In this document: positions 1 through 9,173 of the stretch, piece after piece
How the letters are laid out: each line of letters begins with the position of its first letter
How positions within the stretch are numbered: the stretch's first letter is position 1
Notes under the pieces: model-generated
What the model was told of the DNA's origin: nothing
What the model saw: the letters and a program-made list of their open reading frames with translations, nothing else
The model's database searches: none
Program-made: the position numbers and the translations under genes
Source of the DNA: Weissella cibaria KACC 11862
GTDB lineage: Bacteria; Bacillota; Bacilli; Lactobacillales; Lactobacillaceae
DNA length: 64,000 nt
Reading direction: 5' to 3'
NCBI RefSeq assembly: GCF_000193635.1
Contig: NZ_AEKT01000020.1
Coordinates: 1-64,000 of the forward strand

Positions 1-27
1 TGATGACTTTAAGATCATCAGGTTTTT
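1..27 (+). terminator. Probable terminator stem cut by the left edge
   Basis: TGATGA and TCATCA can pair around an 8-base loop and are followed by GG and a T6 run on the plus strand. The stem may extend beyond the left edge. It would end a plus-strand gene outside the window, facing the dehydrogenase gene. Confidence 0.35.
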
Positions 28-42
28 TGTATATCATCCCCA

Positions 43-777
43 TTAACCGCGCCATTTCGCCAAATAGCTTGCAGCAGCCTCAACATCTGGTACCCGTAGG
101 CGTTCACCAGTAATTGGATTCACATTCTCAAAGTGCAACGCACCGATTAATTCGCCAACCGTCTTCGATGAAACATAACTGTCTTTGCGATAAGAAGTTG
201 GTCGCACACGTGTATTTACCGGTCCAAGGACCAACGCATTCACATTAAAGCGACCTGCCATTTCAACAGCATATAACTCACTCAACATCAAAACCGCTGC
301 GCCGGCCGGTGCAACCGGTCCAGAATATTTGCTAAACGCAGCATCTTCAGCAGACACGCCACTAATAAATGTATAGTTCGAACCCTGACGTAACAAAGGC
401 ATCAAAGTCTTGCTAGCTACAAAGTGGGCTGTAAGCAAGCCCTGCATCAATTCTTCCCATTCTGCCTTCGTAATATCCGTCAAAGCAGCACCTTGCCACC
501 ATCCACCTAGTGACGATACCATGCCATCCAATTGTTCAAAGTGATCAACAATCACATCGTGCATCTTTTGTGCATCTGCTTCATCCGAAATATCGCCAAA
601 TAAGTAAAAGACATTCTTCCGGTATGGTTGGTCAACATACCCCAGCGCGTCAAGCGCCTTGTCTTCAGAGCGAGTGGGCACCAGAACGGTAGCGCCATTT
701 TCGGCTAAGTACTTTACAATTCCTTCGCCGACCGCGCCTGTCCCGCCAGCGACCAAAATTACTTTACCTTCATACAT
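43..777 (-). CDS. Atypical short-chain dehydrogenase/reductase (SDR)
   Basis: Predicted cytoplasmic protein of 244 residues with a Rossmann fold. The nucleotide-binding glycine motif GGTGAVGEG is at residues 11-19, just after the first beta strand. In the usual active-site region the sequence reads FSKYSGPVAPAG, so the Tyr is present but the Lys of the YxxxK pair is missing. The catalytic role is therefore uncertain and it may be a divergent or non-classical SDR. The reading frame extends to 855, but the ATG at 777 has GAGG eight bases upstream and starts directly at the first strand, so it is preferred. It lies just downstream of mleR in the same direction, with a palindrome at 797-816 in the gap suggesting its own promoter control. 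Substrate unknown. Confidence 0.8.
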   Translation of the reverse strand: MYEGKVILVAGGTGAVGEGIVKYLAENGATVLVPTRSEDKALDALGYVDQPYRKNVFYLFGDISDEADAQKMHDVIVDHFEQLDGMVSSLGGWWQGAALTDITKAEWEELMQGLLTAHFVASKTLMPLLRQGSNYTFISGVSAEDAAFSKYSGPVAPAGAAVLMLSELYAVEMAGRFNVNALVLGPVNTRVRPTSYRKDSYVSSKTVGELIGALHFENVNPITGERLRVPDVEAAASYLAKWRG

Positions 778-796
778 ATCATTCGCCTCTTCGTTA

Positions 797-816
797 GTTA
801 ATACAATTATATTAAC
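797..816. promoter_or_regulatory. Inverted repeat upstream of the SDR gene, possible operator
   Basis: GTTAATA and TATTAAC are perfect 7-base arms around a 6-base spacer, directly upstream of the ribosome-binding site of the SDR gene. An operator function is inferred from position and symmetry only. Confidence 0.35.
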
Positions 817-858
817 GAAACGAAGGCCAGAAGTGTTGTAAAAAGGGCATTTCAAGTC

Positions 859-1737
859 TTAACATTGCCACTCATCACGAATGACCCGCAAAATTGCTTG
901 TGACATTGGCCCCACTTCAGCTCGATCCCGTGACAATAAATAGATATCAAAAGTTGGCATATCGACGTCCAAAATATCAATCTGCTTTAGCCCGGTTGCA
1001 TTTTGCGTTAGTGCCAAAGCCGTAATAAAACTCATCCCCACACCATCTCGCAACACATTTTTCAACGTCTCAGGGTTTGAGGTTTGAAACAGAATTTTCG
1101 GATGCGTGTCGCTGATTTCGGTTAACCGTTTAAAAATACGGCTATGCACAAACCCTTCATCCAGCATAACAAATTCCTCAGCCCCGATTTCATCGAAATA
1201 CATACTGTCCGGTTTCGTCGCATCGCCAGTCGCAAACACAAATGGAAATGAGGCAATTTTGGTTGCCGTCACCCCGCTAATACGTATCGGATCGACTGAA
1301 CTAACCATGCCAAAATCTAACTGGCCTGTCTTAATTTGCGACATCAAGTCAGCACTCCCCATTTCAACCGTCTCCAAATAGGGTAATAGTTCTAACACGC
1401 CCAATTTTTTAAGTAAATCTCGAAAGTAATACATACCAATAATCGGTGGCAACCCAAAACGTAATTTCTCAATTGACTGTAATGCAACCTCTTCCTTTGT
1501 AAAAGCAATTTCTCGCCTAATTTTGACTGCCAGTTCATAAACCAACTGACCGGTTTTTGTCAGGACAACCGATTTTTTAGTGGTATCTCGGACGATCAGT
1601 GCCGATTCGAACTCCTCTTCCAAACGTTTTAACGCATATGAAATCGTTGGTTGGGTCACCCCAAATTGTTCAGATACAGCCGTAAACTGTTTTTGCTCTG
1701 CCAATGCCGCAAAATAAGTTAAATCTTTCAAATTCAT
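859..1737 (-). CDS. mleR: LysR-family regulator of malolactic fermentation, MleR
   Basis: DNA-binding transcription regulator of 292 residues, the normal LysR length. The N-terminal winged helix-turn-helix covers about residues 1-60, with the recognition region FGVTQPTISYALKRLEEEF, and is followed by a periplasmic-binding-like effector domain from about residue 90. It is transcribed divergently from the malolactic enzyme gene, the standard mleR-mleAP layout, so it most likely activates mleAP in response to L-malate and controls itself. The shared intergenic region carries a long inverted repeat at 1750-1809. The family call is certain from the sequence; the target assignment is inferred from neighbours. 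Confidence 0.9.
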   Translation of the reverse strand: MNLKDLTYFAALAEQKQFTAVSEQFGVTQPTISYALKRLEEEFESALIVRDTTKKSVVLTKTGQLVYELAVKIRREIAFTKEEVALQSIEKLRFGLPPIIGMYYFRDLLKKLGVLELLPYLETVEMGSADLMSQIKTGQLDFGMVSSVDPIRISGVTATKIASFPFVFATGDATKPDSMYFDEIGAEEFVMLDEGFVHSRIFKRLTEISDTHPKILFQTSNPETLKNVLRDGVGMSFITALALTQNATGLKQIDILDVDMPTFDIYLLSRDRAEVGPMSQAILRVIRDEWQC

Positions 1738-1749
1738 CCGAAATCCCCT

Positions 1750-1809
1750 ACGCTTATAAATTATTTTTATTATACCATGGTTATTTGACTATATATTTTT
1801 ATAAGGCGT
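1750..1809. promoter_or_regulatory. mleR-mleA divergent control region
   Basis: Two inverted arms, ACGCTTATAAA at 1750-1760 and TTTATAAGGCGT at 1798-1809, match after one extra C. They flank an AT-rich stretch containing TTGACT. The spacing, symmetry and position between divergent genes fit a LysR-type regulatory region that MleR would bind. Confidence 0.5.
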
Positions 1810-1864
1810 AAGGTTGTCAGCGTTGAGAATTTATTATTTATTTTTTGTAGGGAGATGTTTACAC

Positions 1865-3490
1865 ATGCGTGGACAAGAAATTTTGAATAACCCCTTCCTA
1901 AATAAGGGGACTGCCTTCACTGAGGCAGAACGCGAAGAATTTGGCTTGACTGGTATGTTGCCAGCCCACGTTCAAACGATTCAAGAGCAAGCTGACCAAG
2001 CTTATGCCCAATATCTAACAAAGGTTAATGACGTTGAAAAGCGTATTTTCCTTTCAACGTTGTTCGACACGAACCGTACGTTGTTCTACTACTTGGTTGA
2101 TCAACACGTCGCTGAGTTCATGCCCGTTGTCTACGATCCAACAATTGCCGACACGATTGAGAACTATTCAGCATTGTTCGTTAACCCACAGAACGCTGCA
2201 TTCTTGGACATCAACCACCCAGAGAACATCGAAGCAACGTTGAAGAACGCTGCTGATGGCCGTGACATTAAGTTATTGGTTGCTACCGATGCTGAGGGTA
2301 TCTTGGGAATCGGTGACTGGGGGGTTCAAGGTGTTGATATTGCCGTTGGTAAGTTGATGGTTTACACAGCTGCCGCGGGTATCGACCCTGCCTCAGTTTT
2401 GCCAGTTTCTGTTGATGCTGGTACGAACCGCAAGGAATTGTTGGCAGACCCACTATACTTGGGAAACCGTCACGAACGTGTTCGTGGTGACCAATACTTT
2501 GAGTTCATTGATAAATTCGTTAAGACGGCGCAATCATTGTTCCCAGAGATGTACTTGCACTTCGAAGACTTCGGTCGTTCAACGGCAACGAAGATTTTGA
2601 ACACGTACAAGAATGACTGGCCAACGTTTAACGATGACATTCAAGGTACTGGAATCGTTGTGACGTCAGCTGTTTTGGGTGCCTTGGCTATTACTGGTGA
2701 AGACATCAAGTCACAAACGTACTTGACGTACGGTGGTGGTTCAGCTGGTACGGGTATTGCTAACCGTGTCTTGGCTGAGTTTATGCAACAAGGTTTGTCA
2801 GAAGAAGAAGCTCGTAAGCACTTCTACATGGTTGACCGTCAAGGATTGTTGTTCGACGATGACGAAACGTTGACACCTGAGCAAAAGCCATTCGCCCGTT
2901 CACGTTCAGAATTTGAGAACGCTGACGAGTTGACGGACTTGTTGTCAGTTGTTAAGGCTGTTAAGCCAACTGTTTTGGTTGGTACGTCAACTAACCCTGG
3001 TTCATTTACTAAGGAAGTCGTTGAAGCAATGGTTGCTAACACGGATCACCCAAAGATCTTCCCATTGTCAAACCCTACGAAGTTGCACGAAGCAATGCCA
3101 GATGATTTGATCAAGTGGTCAGATGGTAAGGCATTGGTTGCAACCGGTGTGCCTGTTGACCCTGTTACGGCTTCAAACGGTGTCACTTACGAAATTGGAC
3201 AAGCTAACAACATGTTGGTTTACCCTGGTTTGGGATTGGGTACGATTGTTGCTAGGGCTAAGGTTTTGTCAGATGGTATGATTTCAGCTGCTGCCCACGC
3301 TTTGGGTGGTATGGTTGATGCCTCACAACCCGGTGCCCCTGTTTTGCCACCTGTTTCACGTTTGTCAGAAATGTCATTCCGTGTTGCGGTTGCTGTGGCT
3401 AAGCAAGCAATTGCTGAAGGTTTGAATCAAGTTGAAATCGACGACGTTGAAGCTGCTGTTAAGGCTGCTCAATGGACGCCTGAATACTAA
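1865..3490 (+). CDS. mleA: Malolactic enzyme
   Basis: NAD- and Mn-dependent cytoplasmic enzyme that decarboxylates L-malate to L-lactate and CO2. With the start at 1865 it is 541 residues, the usual malolactic enzyme length. The chosen ATG follows GGGAG and gives the typical [16 protein letters not shown] terminus; the open frame from 1814 is an upstream extension. Malic-enzyme motifs are seen in order: [11 protein letters not shown] near residue 90, LGIGDWG near 160, EDFGR and FNDDIQGTG (metal site) near 240-260, and the dinucleotide motif YGGGSAGTG near 290. It precedes the malate carrier gene by 22 bases, forming the mleAP operon. Codon use is highly biased (TTG for Leu, GGT for Gly), which suggests strong expression. 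Confidence 0.96.
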   Translation: MRGQEILNNPFLNKGTAFTEAEREEFGLTGMLPAHVQTIQEQADQAYAQYLTKVNDVEKRIFLSTLFDTNRTLFYYLVDQHVAEFMPVVYDPTIADTIENYSALFVNPQNAAFLDINHPENIEATLKNAADGRDIKLLVATDAEGILGIGDWGVQGVDIAVGKLMVYTAAAGIDPASVLPVSVDAGTNRKELLADPLYLGNRHERVRGDQYFEFIDKFVKTAQSLFPEMYLHFEDFGRSTATKILNTYKNDWPTFNDDIQGTGIVVTSAVLGALAITGEDIKSQTYLTYGGGSAGTGIANRVLAEFMQQGLSEEEARKHFYMVDRQGLLFDDDETLTPEQKPFARSRSEFENADELTDLLSVVKAVKPTVLVGTSTNPGSFTKEVVEAMVANTDHPKIFPLSNPTKLHEAMPDDLIKWSDGKALVATGVPVDPVTASNGVTYEIGQANNMLVYPGLGLGTIVARAKVLSDGMISAAAHALGGMVDASQPGAPVLPPVSRLSEMSFRVAVAVAKQAIAEGLNQVEIDDVEAAVKAAQWTPEY

Positions 3491-3512
3491 TCGCACATAG
3501 GAGTCATTTAAG

Positions 3513-4466
3513 ATGTCTGCATTGCTAACTTCAATCTCATCTGTTGTTGAGATTATTTTCGTGATTGCTTTGGGTTTCTTCCTCCGCAACGGCGGTAAGT
3601 TTCAAGACTCATTCAAGCACGATATTGAATTTTTGATTATGAAGGTCGCATTGCCCTTAAACATTTTCGTAGGTGTTTTGGACAACTTGACCCGCTCAAA
3701 GTTACTATCCCTTTCTGGATCACTGATTTTTGTTATTATTTCTTTTGCTTTTGGTTACTTGGTAGCTTGGCTGTTAACAAAGATTTTGAAGGTTCGCGAA
3801 GGCCGTCGTGGTACGTTTATTAACATGTTTGTTAATGCAAACACGATTTTTATTGGATTGCCTTTGAATTTGGCCTTGTTTGGTAACCATTCATTGTCAT
3901 TCTTCCTGGTTTACTACCTAGCAAACACCGTTTCAACGTGGGCTATTGGTATTTTCTTCGTTTCAAATGACGGACCAAAGTCTGACGTTGCGCAAAAGTT
4001 TAACTGGAAAAAGTTGTTACCTGCCCCATTGCTTGGGTTTATCGTTGCCTTGATCTGGTTGCTACTTGATTTGCCATTACCAACGCTTGTTGATAAGACT
4101 TTCTCAATGGTCGGCGGTGTCGTTACGCCACTGTCATTGATTTACATTGGTATCGTCTTGGCCGACGCTGGATTGAAGTCAATCCACTTTGACCGTGATA
4201 CCATCGTTGCCTTACTCGGTCGTTTCGTCTTTGCGCCTGCCGTCATGATTGTTGTCATGATGATGTTCAAGCACAATATGACGATCCCTTCTGTCGAGCA
4301 AGGAACGTTAATTATCCAAGCGGCCGCCCCTGGATTAGCTGTTTTGCCAATCCTAGTAGGTGAAGCTAAGGGTGATGTTGAATATGCAACAAACGTTGTC
4401 ACAACGTCAACAGTCTTATTCGTGATCGTGGTGCCAATTTTGATGGAAATCATCACCCTATTGTAA
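3513..4466 (+). CDS. mleP: Malate permease, auxin-efflux-carrier (AEC) family
   Basis: Integral membrane carrier of 317 residues with about ten hydrophobic segments in two groups separated by a basic loop (KILKVREGRRG, around residues 87-97), as in AEC transporters. It begins 22 bases after the malolactic enzyme with ribosome-binding site AGGAG, so the two are co-transcribed. By family and position it imports malate and exports lactate, completing the electrogenic malolactic pathway. A strong terminator lies downstream at 4643-4680. Confidence 0.9.
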   Translation: MSALLTSISSVVEIIFVIALGFFLRNGGKFQDSFKHDIEFLIMKVALPLNIFVGVLDNLTRSKLLSLSGSLIFVIISFAFGYLVAWLLTKILKVREGRRGTFINMFVNANTIFIGLPLNLALFGNHSLSFFLVYYLANTVSTWAIGIFFVSNDGPKSDVAQKFNWKKLLPAPLLGFIVALIWLLLDLPLPTLVDKTFSMVGGVVTPLSLIYIGIVLADAGLKSIHFDRDTIVALLGRFVFAPAVMIVVMMMFKHNMTIPSVEQGTLIIQAAAPGLAVLPILVGEAKGDVEYATNVVTTSTVLFVIVVPILMEIITLL

Positions 4467-4642
4467 GACTGAATTCATTTATACCAAATTAACCTTTTAA
4501 ACCAATCTCATAGAATAAACTTGATGCATCGTGCTATAAACAACTACACGAACTAGCAGAACACTTTTACAAAACAAATTGTTGTTTGCTGTTGCGATAC
4601 ACCAAGCGATTGTACCTACCATTTACAGAAATGTATGGTACT

Positions 4643-4680
4643 AAAAGACCCCGTTGCCTAACCAGCAACGGGGTCTTTTT
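4643..4680. terminator. Bidirectional terminator between mleP and the disulfide reductase gene
   Basis: GACCCCGTTGC and GCAACGGGGTC pair perfectly and are flanked by A and T runs on both sides, so it can end the convergent transcripts from either strand. Confidence 0.9.
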
Positions 4681-4706
4681 TATCAGAACAAATTTTTAAT
4701 TACTAA

Positions 4707-6038
4707 TTACAATTGGCCCCATGCAGACGATGCAATTGATGGGAACAAATGTACCATACGCTCAATTTCAGCTTGACCAAATTTAAACTCAATGGCTGGC
4801 AACAAAGCATTAATGACATCATCTGCCTTATGTGACACTTCCGTTGCACCAACCAGCTTGTGTGCTTGATCAAAAATTAAAATGTTGTCACCAATCTTTT
4901 CTTGATCAACTTGGCGGTACCAATCATCTGGAATGTGATTTTGGACCATCGTGTACAATTCAGGATTAGCCTCAGCTTCAGCCACCGTTACCCCAACCTG
5001 TGCCAAACGTGGTGACGTAAAGACAACAGACGGAATTACTGGATACACGATTGGATCTGTCGTTTCACCGGCAAACGTATGCATCAGGTAAAGTGACTCA
5101 AAAATGGCCGTTGGCGTTAATTTAGGTTGTACCTTATCAATCACGTCACCTGACGCATAAATATTTGGTACCGTCGTCCGCAAGTAATCGTCAACGACAA
5201 TTCCCTTTGCATTATAACTAACGCCAACTGTTTCCAAGCCAAGCTCTTCGACATTCGGAATACGGCCAGTTGCGTCTAAGACCCAATCTGTTTCAACCGC
5301 CAAATCAGCACCACGCACAACTAGGCCATCTGCGCCCTGCACAATAGCATCAACTTGTGTGTCACGATCGAATACAACGCCACGTGATGTCAAATCAGCA
5401 ATGATTTGTTCTACGAACGGTTGGTGGTAAGCGCGGAGTGCCTGTGTGCCGCGCATCAAAACAGTGACTTCTGCACCAGCAGCATTTGCCATTGTTGCAA
5501 ATTCCATTGCAATATAACCCGCACCAATAATTGTCACTCGGTTTGGCATGTCACTCAAATTCAAGAAATCTGAAGAATCATGCGCTAAATCTGCACCTGG
5601 GATTGTCAGACGGTTTGGACGCAATCCTGTCGCAATGACAATCTTGTCTGCCGTCTTAGCCTCACCATTAACCATCACTGTGTGGGCATCTGCCAACGTT
5701 CCACGACCAAACAACACATCAACATCAGTTGAATCCAACAAACCTTGGATGAATGCTGGCAAACCATCAATAACATCGTGCTTGTGCGCTTGATTAGCAG
5801 GCCAATCAATCTTAACGTCACCTGTCACAACGCCGTGAACATCTTCCATATGGCGTTGGAAAGCCACTGGTGAATCTAATACAATTTTTGCGTTGCAGCC
5901 ACGATTTGGGCAGGTTCCACCGACCAAATCCTGTTCAACAACACCAACCTTCTTCCCTTTCGCTCCCAACGGAATTGCCCCGTCAAATGTACCGTGGCCA
6001 CTACCGATATACAACACATCATAATCATACGTTGTCAT
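4707..6038 (-). CDS. FAD/NAD(P)-dependent pyridine nucleotide-disulfide oxidoreductase
   Basis: Flavoprotein of 443 residues in the glutathione reductase / dihydrolipoamide dehydrogenase family. It has the FAD motif GSGHGT at residues 12-17, the redox-active Cys43-Cys48 pair in GGTCPNRGC, a second dinucleotide motif GAGYIAMEF near residue 170, and an FAD-binding ASGD near 300. The C-terminal interface reads HLFPSIASS in place of the usual HPT..E, so the His-Glu acid-base pair looks altered and the disulfide substrate cannot be named. The start has the strong site GGAGGAAAG. Upstream at 6082-6093 a TTGAG/CTCAA repeat lies near the likely promoter. Confidence 0.85.
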   Translation of the reverse strand: MTTYDYDVLYIGSGHGTFDGAIPLGAKGKKVGVVEQDLVGGTCPNRGCNAKIVLDSPVAFQRHMEDVHGVVTGDVKIDWPANQAHKHDVIDGLPAFIQGLLDSTDVDVLFGRGTLADAHTVMVNGEAKTADKIVIATGLRPNRLTIPGADLAHDSSDFLNLSDMPNRVTIIGAGYIAMEFATMANAAGAEVTVLMRGTQALRAYHQPFVEQIIADLTSRGVVFDRDTQVDAIVQGADGLVVRGADLAVETDWVLDATGRIPNVEELGLETVGVSYNAKGIVVDDYLRTTVPNIYASGDVIDKVQPKLTPTAIFESLYLMHTFAGETTDPIVYPVIPSVVFTSPRLAQVGVTVAEAEANPELYTMVQNHIPDDWYRQVDQEKIGDNILIFDQAHKLVGATEVSHKADDVINALLPAIEFKFGQAEIERMVHLFPSIASSAWGQL

Positions 6039-6154
6039 AAAATCTTTCCTCCCGTGGAAATATGCGATTGTTTAGATATAATTGAGCTCTCAAAATCAAT
6101 TACATTATCTAGTATATCGGAAAAGTAAGCGAATTCATAATATTTAACCTGATA

Positions 6155-6197
6155 CAAAAAGTCGACCTTGATTGATGACAATCAAAGTCGGCTTTCT
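6155..6197 (-). terminator. Terminator after the TetR gene
   Basis: On the minus strand CGACTTTGATTG pairs with CAATCAAGGTCG (one wobble) and is followed by ACTTTTTGT. It separates the TetR gene from the disulfide reductase gene. Confidence 0.8.
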
Positions 6198-6206
6198 TAA
6201 GGTTTA

Positions 6207-6779
6207 TTATTTAAATAGTGCCCGCGATGCTAACGCAATCAACTCAGTTAATTCATCATTAGAAACTGTTAACCCATTACGCAAACGCGATTGCAATAAC
6301 CACTGCATCGGTTGCAATGACTGCGCAACAATAATATCCACATTAGCCGTCATCAATAGTTGTTGCTGGTATGCGCGCTTAATAACAGTTAACATTGCCG
6401 GTCCCAGCAAAGATCCTTCCCCCTGAATCTCCGTTGGCAGGAATTCTGGATTCGCTACCAACGTTGCCATAAAGGCAACTTGCTTGGGATGCTGCTCAAA
6501 TGTTTGTGCGTACGCTCGCATCACGACTTCGAATTGTTCTTGTGGTGTCTGGTCATCGTCAGGCACCGCAATACTCCCCACTAACAATGTCTGAACTTTT
6601 TCAAATAGCTGCCCCAGTAAATCTGCTTTATTTGCGTAATAGATGTAAGCTGTGGCAACCGAAACACCTGCTCGCTTAGCCAATTTATTAATACTAAAAT
6701 TCGCAATACCCGCTTCTTCAACGAGGTCATATGTCGCATCTTCTAATGCTTTTATTTTATTACTGTCTCTTGTTCTCAT
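6207..6779 (-). CDS. TetR/AcrR-family transcription regulator
   Basis: DNA-binding repressor of 190 residues. The TetR helix-turn-helix is visible at about residues 24-47, INKLAKRAGVSVATAYIYY, followed by the helical ligand domain. It is downstream of the HrtBA-like exporter and the VanZ-like gene on the same strand, and 169 bases before the disulfide reductase. HrtBA exporters are commonly controlled by a TetR protein (HrtR in Lactococcus), so the exporter is a reasonable target; the palindrome at 9122-9135 would be the site. The target is inferred. Confidence 0.85.
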   Translation of the reverse strand: MRTRDSNKIKALEDATYDLVEEAGIANFSINKLAKRAGVSVATAYIYYANKADLLGQLFEKVQTLLVGSIAVPDDDQTPQEQFEVVMRAYAQTFEQHPKQVAFMATLVANPEFLPTEIQGEGSLLGPAMLTVIKRAYQQQLLMTANVDIIVAQSLQPMQWLLQSRLRNGLTVSNDELTELIALASRALFK

Positions 6780-6810
6780 ACTCTTATATTAAGGGAGTTT
6801 CCCTTTCCGT

Positions 6811-7315
6811 TCAAGCGTGAATTCGACGCCAAATCGCTTGTATGACAACAGTCAAAATAACCGCCGTTAACGCGCCAGCGCTATCAAGCATCACATCCGC
6901 AAACATTGGTGACCGACCACCCGTCAAAGACTGATGGAATTCATCCAGGCCAGCATACCCCGTTGCAGCCTGCCACGCAATGAAAGCAGCAATGAACCAA
7001 TTACCGAGTTGTTTATGAATAGCCATGTACCAAGCCATTCCAAGAATAAAGTAAGTGCTAAAATGCGCAAACTTACGCATAAAAAAACTCAACATATTTA
7101 AAATAATTTTGCGATGCGTCCGTCACATCCCCACCGTAATGAATCGGGAACTGAGCGAAAACATCCTTTAAGGGTTCGTTTGCCAACACATGGTGCAACG
7201 TACCAATTTGACTCTGTTGGGCATAGGTTTGACTACTCGAATAAAAAAGCACCGCCATGATCAAAAAGGCGATGCCATACCAAATGGTGGTTCCTTGTAA
7301 TTTTCTCATGCTCAT
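6811..7315 (-). pseudogene. VanZ-like membrane protein gene split by a frameshift in a T7 tract
   Basis: Two overlapping frames together make one VanZ-family protein. Frame 1 (7315 to 7073) carries the first membrane segment and ends NYFKYVEFFYA. Frame 2 (from 7095) gives FFMRKFAHFSTYFILG, the conserved VanZ RK..H..Y motif, and two or three more membrane segments to 6811. Reading GAG, TTT, TTT, ATG, CGT instead of the T7 present would join them exactly at EFFMRKF, so one extra T is the only lesion. Length when joined is about 167 residues, normal for the family. It is either a recent pseudogene, a slippage-controlled gene or a homopolymer sequencing error. Confidence 0.75.
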
Positions 7316-7364
7316 ATGTTACTAAGCTTCTCTTGGCGCCGTCAAGTGGGCAAAAGTAAGTGCC

Positions 7365-8045
7365 TCAACTCTTTTCTGATAAGCGACCGTCGACAATTTC
7401 ATACGTCCGATCTGCAAACTCCTGTAATCGGATATCGTGCGTCACCACAACAACTGCTTTATGCTGTTGGTGTGCAATTTCAGCCAGCAGTTGACCGACC
7501 TCGTTTACCCGCTCACTATCTAACGCAGCTGTCGGTTCATCAGCCAAAATAATTGTTGGATCCGCATATAGCGCCCGTGCCAACGCCACCCGTTGCTTTT
7601 GACCACCTGACAATTCGTCTGGATATCGGTGCGTCATGGCCACGATACCCAGACGTCTTAAAATACGCTCAAACGTTTTTTCAGCTACATTAGGCGTTTT
7701 CTTTACCTGATCAACCAACTTAAATTGATCGGCAACCGTCAAATAAGGCACCAAATTGTATGCTTGTAAAACGAAGCCAATTTTATCAAGTCGTAGTTTC
7801 TCTAAATCGCGTTGCGTTAATGCTTGTAAATCTTCGTTCATCAAGCGCACCTCACCTTCAGTCGGTGTTTGCAACCCTCCTAAAATCGTCAAGAGCGTGC
7901 TCTTACCAGATCCCGAAGGACCGATAATCAACACAACTTCACTCGCACGGACTGACATCGACGCATCTTGTAACGCCACGACTTGATTTTCTCCCTGGCC
8001 AAACCGTTTTGTTACATGGCGAACTGCTAACACTTCCTTTGTCAT
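7365..8045 (-). CDS. ABC transporter ATPase, HrtA/MacB-like
   Basis: Cytoplasmic ATPase of 226 residues. Walker A GPSGSGKST is near residues 43-51, the Q-loop QAYNLVP follows, the signature LSGGQKQR is near 144, Walker B with DEPTAALD near 166, and the switch His in VVVVTHD near 201. It starts 2 bases after the permease stop, so it is translationally coupled to it. Sequence style (FGQGENQVVAL, TILGGLQTPT) is that of HrtA, the haem-efflux ATPase of LAB, and of the wider MacB/LolD group. Haem as substrate is plausible, not shown. Confidence 0.9.
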   Translation of the reverse strand: MTKEVLAVRHVTKRFGQGENQVVALQDASMSVRASEVVLIIGPSGSGKSTLLTILGGLQTPTEGEVRLMNEDLQALTQRDLEKLRLDKIGFVLQAYNLVPYLTVADQFKLVDQVKKTPNVAEKTFERILRRLGIVAMTHRYPDELSGGQKQRVALARALYADPTIILADEPTAALDSERVNEVGQLLAEIAHQQHKAVVVVTHDIRLQEFADRTYEIVDGRLSEKS

Positions 8046-8047
8046 GA

Positions 8048-9103
8048 TTACCCTCCAATCACACTTGCTGGGTCAATTTTACTAATCAACCGAATTGGTA
8101 CGATGGTTCCTAACAGCCCCGTCAGCAACAGCCCTAGCGCAATTAGTCCCGTAACAGGCCAACTGATATACACCGGCACAGTATCTGGTAATAGGGTTAA
8201 GGTCATCACGGCCAATCCACCCCCAATGACCACCGCCGACATCACAATTACTCCTGTTTCGAAGAGTGTATTGCGAGTCAAAAAACGGTTTGGTATGCCT
8301 TGCGCACGTAAGACCGCCAAATTAGGCAATTTTTGAATCGTCAAAATATATAGGAAGATTGTCATAATAATCATCGAAATGATAACCAAAAAGCCGATCA
8401 TCAAGCCAAACGTGGCTTTTTGTGCCACATACCCAGGTAGTTTATCAATGAGTTGCTTCGTTGAATAGTTCACTAATTCACGCGGTACATTCGGCGCATC
8501 CTCGCGATAAACGGCTAAACTTCCTGCATAATCATTTGAAACACCCTTGATTGAAGACCAAGCTTCTAAATCACCGTAAACAACCGGTGCCATATTGTAC
8601 TGCGCTTGGGCGACATAGCCAACGATCTTATAACGCGTTGCTGATAAGCCTAATGTCACCGTCTCGTGGCGGGGGTACCGTGCATGATTTAACGTCGTAT
8701 CAACAGCAATTTCGTCCGCATGCTGTGGCAGCCGACCACTAACAACTTGCAACCGGTCCTTCACAAATTCATTTGCATGCAACCCAATAAACTGGACTGA
8801 CTCACGATGTCCGGCACGTTTCATCGTTGTCGGCGTAATTCCTAAAATTGCTGCGCCACGCTTTTGCTGTAATGACCGCGCTTCTTGCTCAGTTAACAAG
8901 GATTGACCAGCATTACCATTTGCATCCCGTGTCATTACGGCTGATTTAATTTGCCAGCTCTCGATTGCCACTGTATTTTCACGTGCTAGTCCCATCGCCA
9001 ATGCACAGAGCACAAAGACGAGGTAACTAATTAACATGACGACCGTGATAACTAGCCCGTATCGCATTTTCTCTTTTTTAATTTCACGCCAAGCTAAGAA
9101 CAT
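8048..9103 (-). CDS. FtsX-like ABC transporter permease, HrtB-like
   Basis: Membrane permease of 351 residues: one N-terminal membrane helix (about residues 16-38), a large extracytoplasmic MacB-PCD-like domain, then three C-terminal helices (about 225-345), which is the FtsX/MacB topology. The ATG at 9103 follows AGGAGGTG and gives MFLAWREIKKEKMRYG, the usual HrtB-type start; the open frame from 9136 lacks such support. It forms an operon with the ATPase gene. Together they would export a toxic hydrophobic compound such as haem; the substrate is inferred from resemblance only. Confidence 0.88.
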   Translation of the reverse strand: MFLAWREIKKEKMRYGLVITVVMLISYLVFVLCALAMGLARENTVAIESWQIKSAVMTRDANGNAGQSLLTEQEARSLQQKRGAAILGITPTTMKRAGHRESVQFIGLHANEFVKDRLQVVSGRLPQHADEIAVDTTLNHARYPRHETVTLGLSATRYKIVGYVAQAQYNMAPVVYGDLEAWSSIKGVSNDYAGSLAVYREDAPNVPRELVNYSTKQLIDKLPGYVAQKATFGLMIGFLVIISMIIMTIFLYILTIQKLPNLAVLRAQGIPNRFLTRNTLFETGVIVMSAVVIGGGLAVMTLTLLPDTVPVYISWPVTGLIALGLLLTGLLGTIVPIRLISKIDPASVIGG

Positions 9104-9121
9104 TGGAGCACCTCCTATGAT

Positions 9122-9135
9122 TGATAGCGCTATCA
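9122..9135. promoter_or_regulatory. Palindromic operator at the exporter promoter
   Basis: TGATAGCGCTATCA is a perfect 14-base palindrome overlapping a TATGAT -10-like element just before the permease gene. A second half-site TTGATAG appears on the minus strand around 9161-9168. The symmetry fits a TetR-family dimer, possibly the regulator at 6207-6779. Confidence 0.5.
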
Positions 9136-9173
9136 TATCAATGAGTTGCCACTTGCGATACTATCAAACGCGC

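Noticed and set aside
1814-1864. N-terminal extension of the malolactic enzyme
   Set aside because: The extra 17 residues from a TTG have no ribosome-binding site and the shorter form matches the known length.
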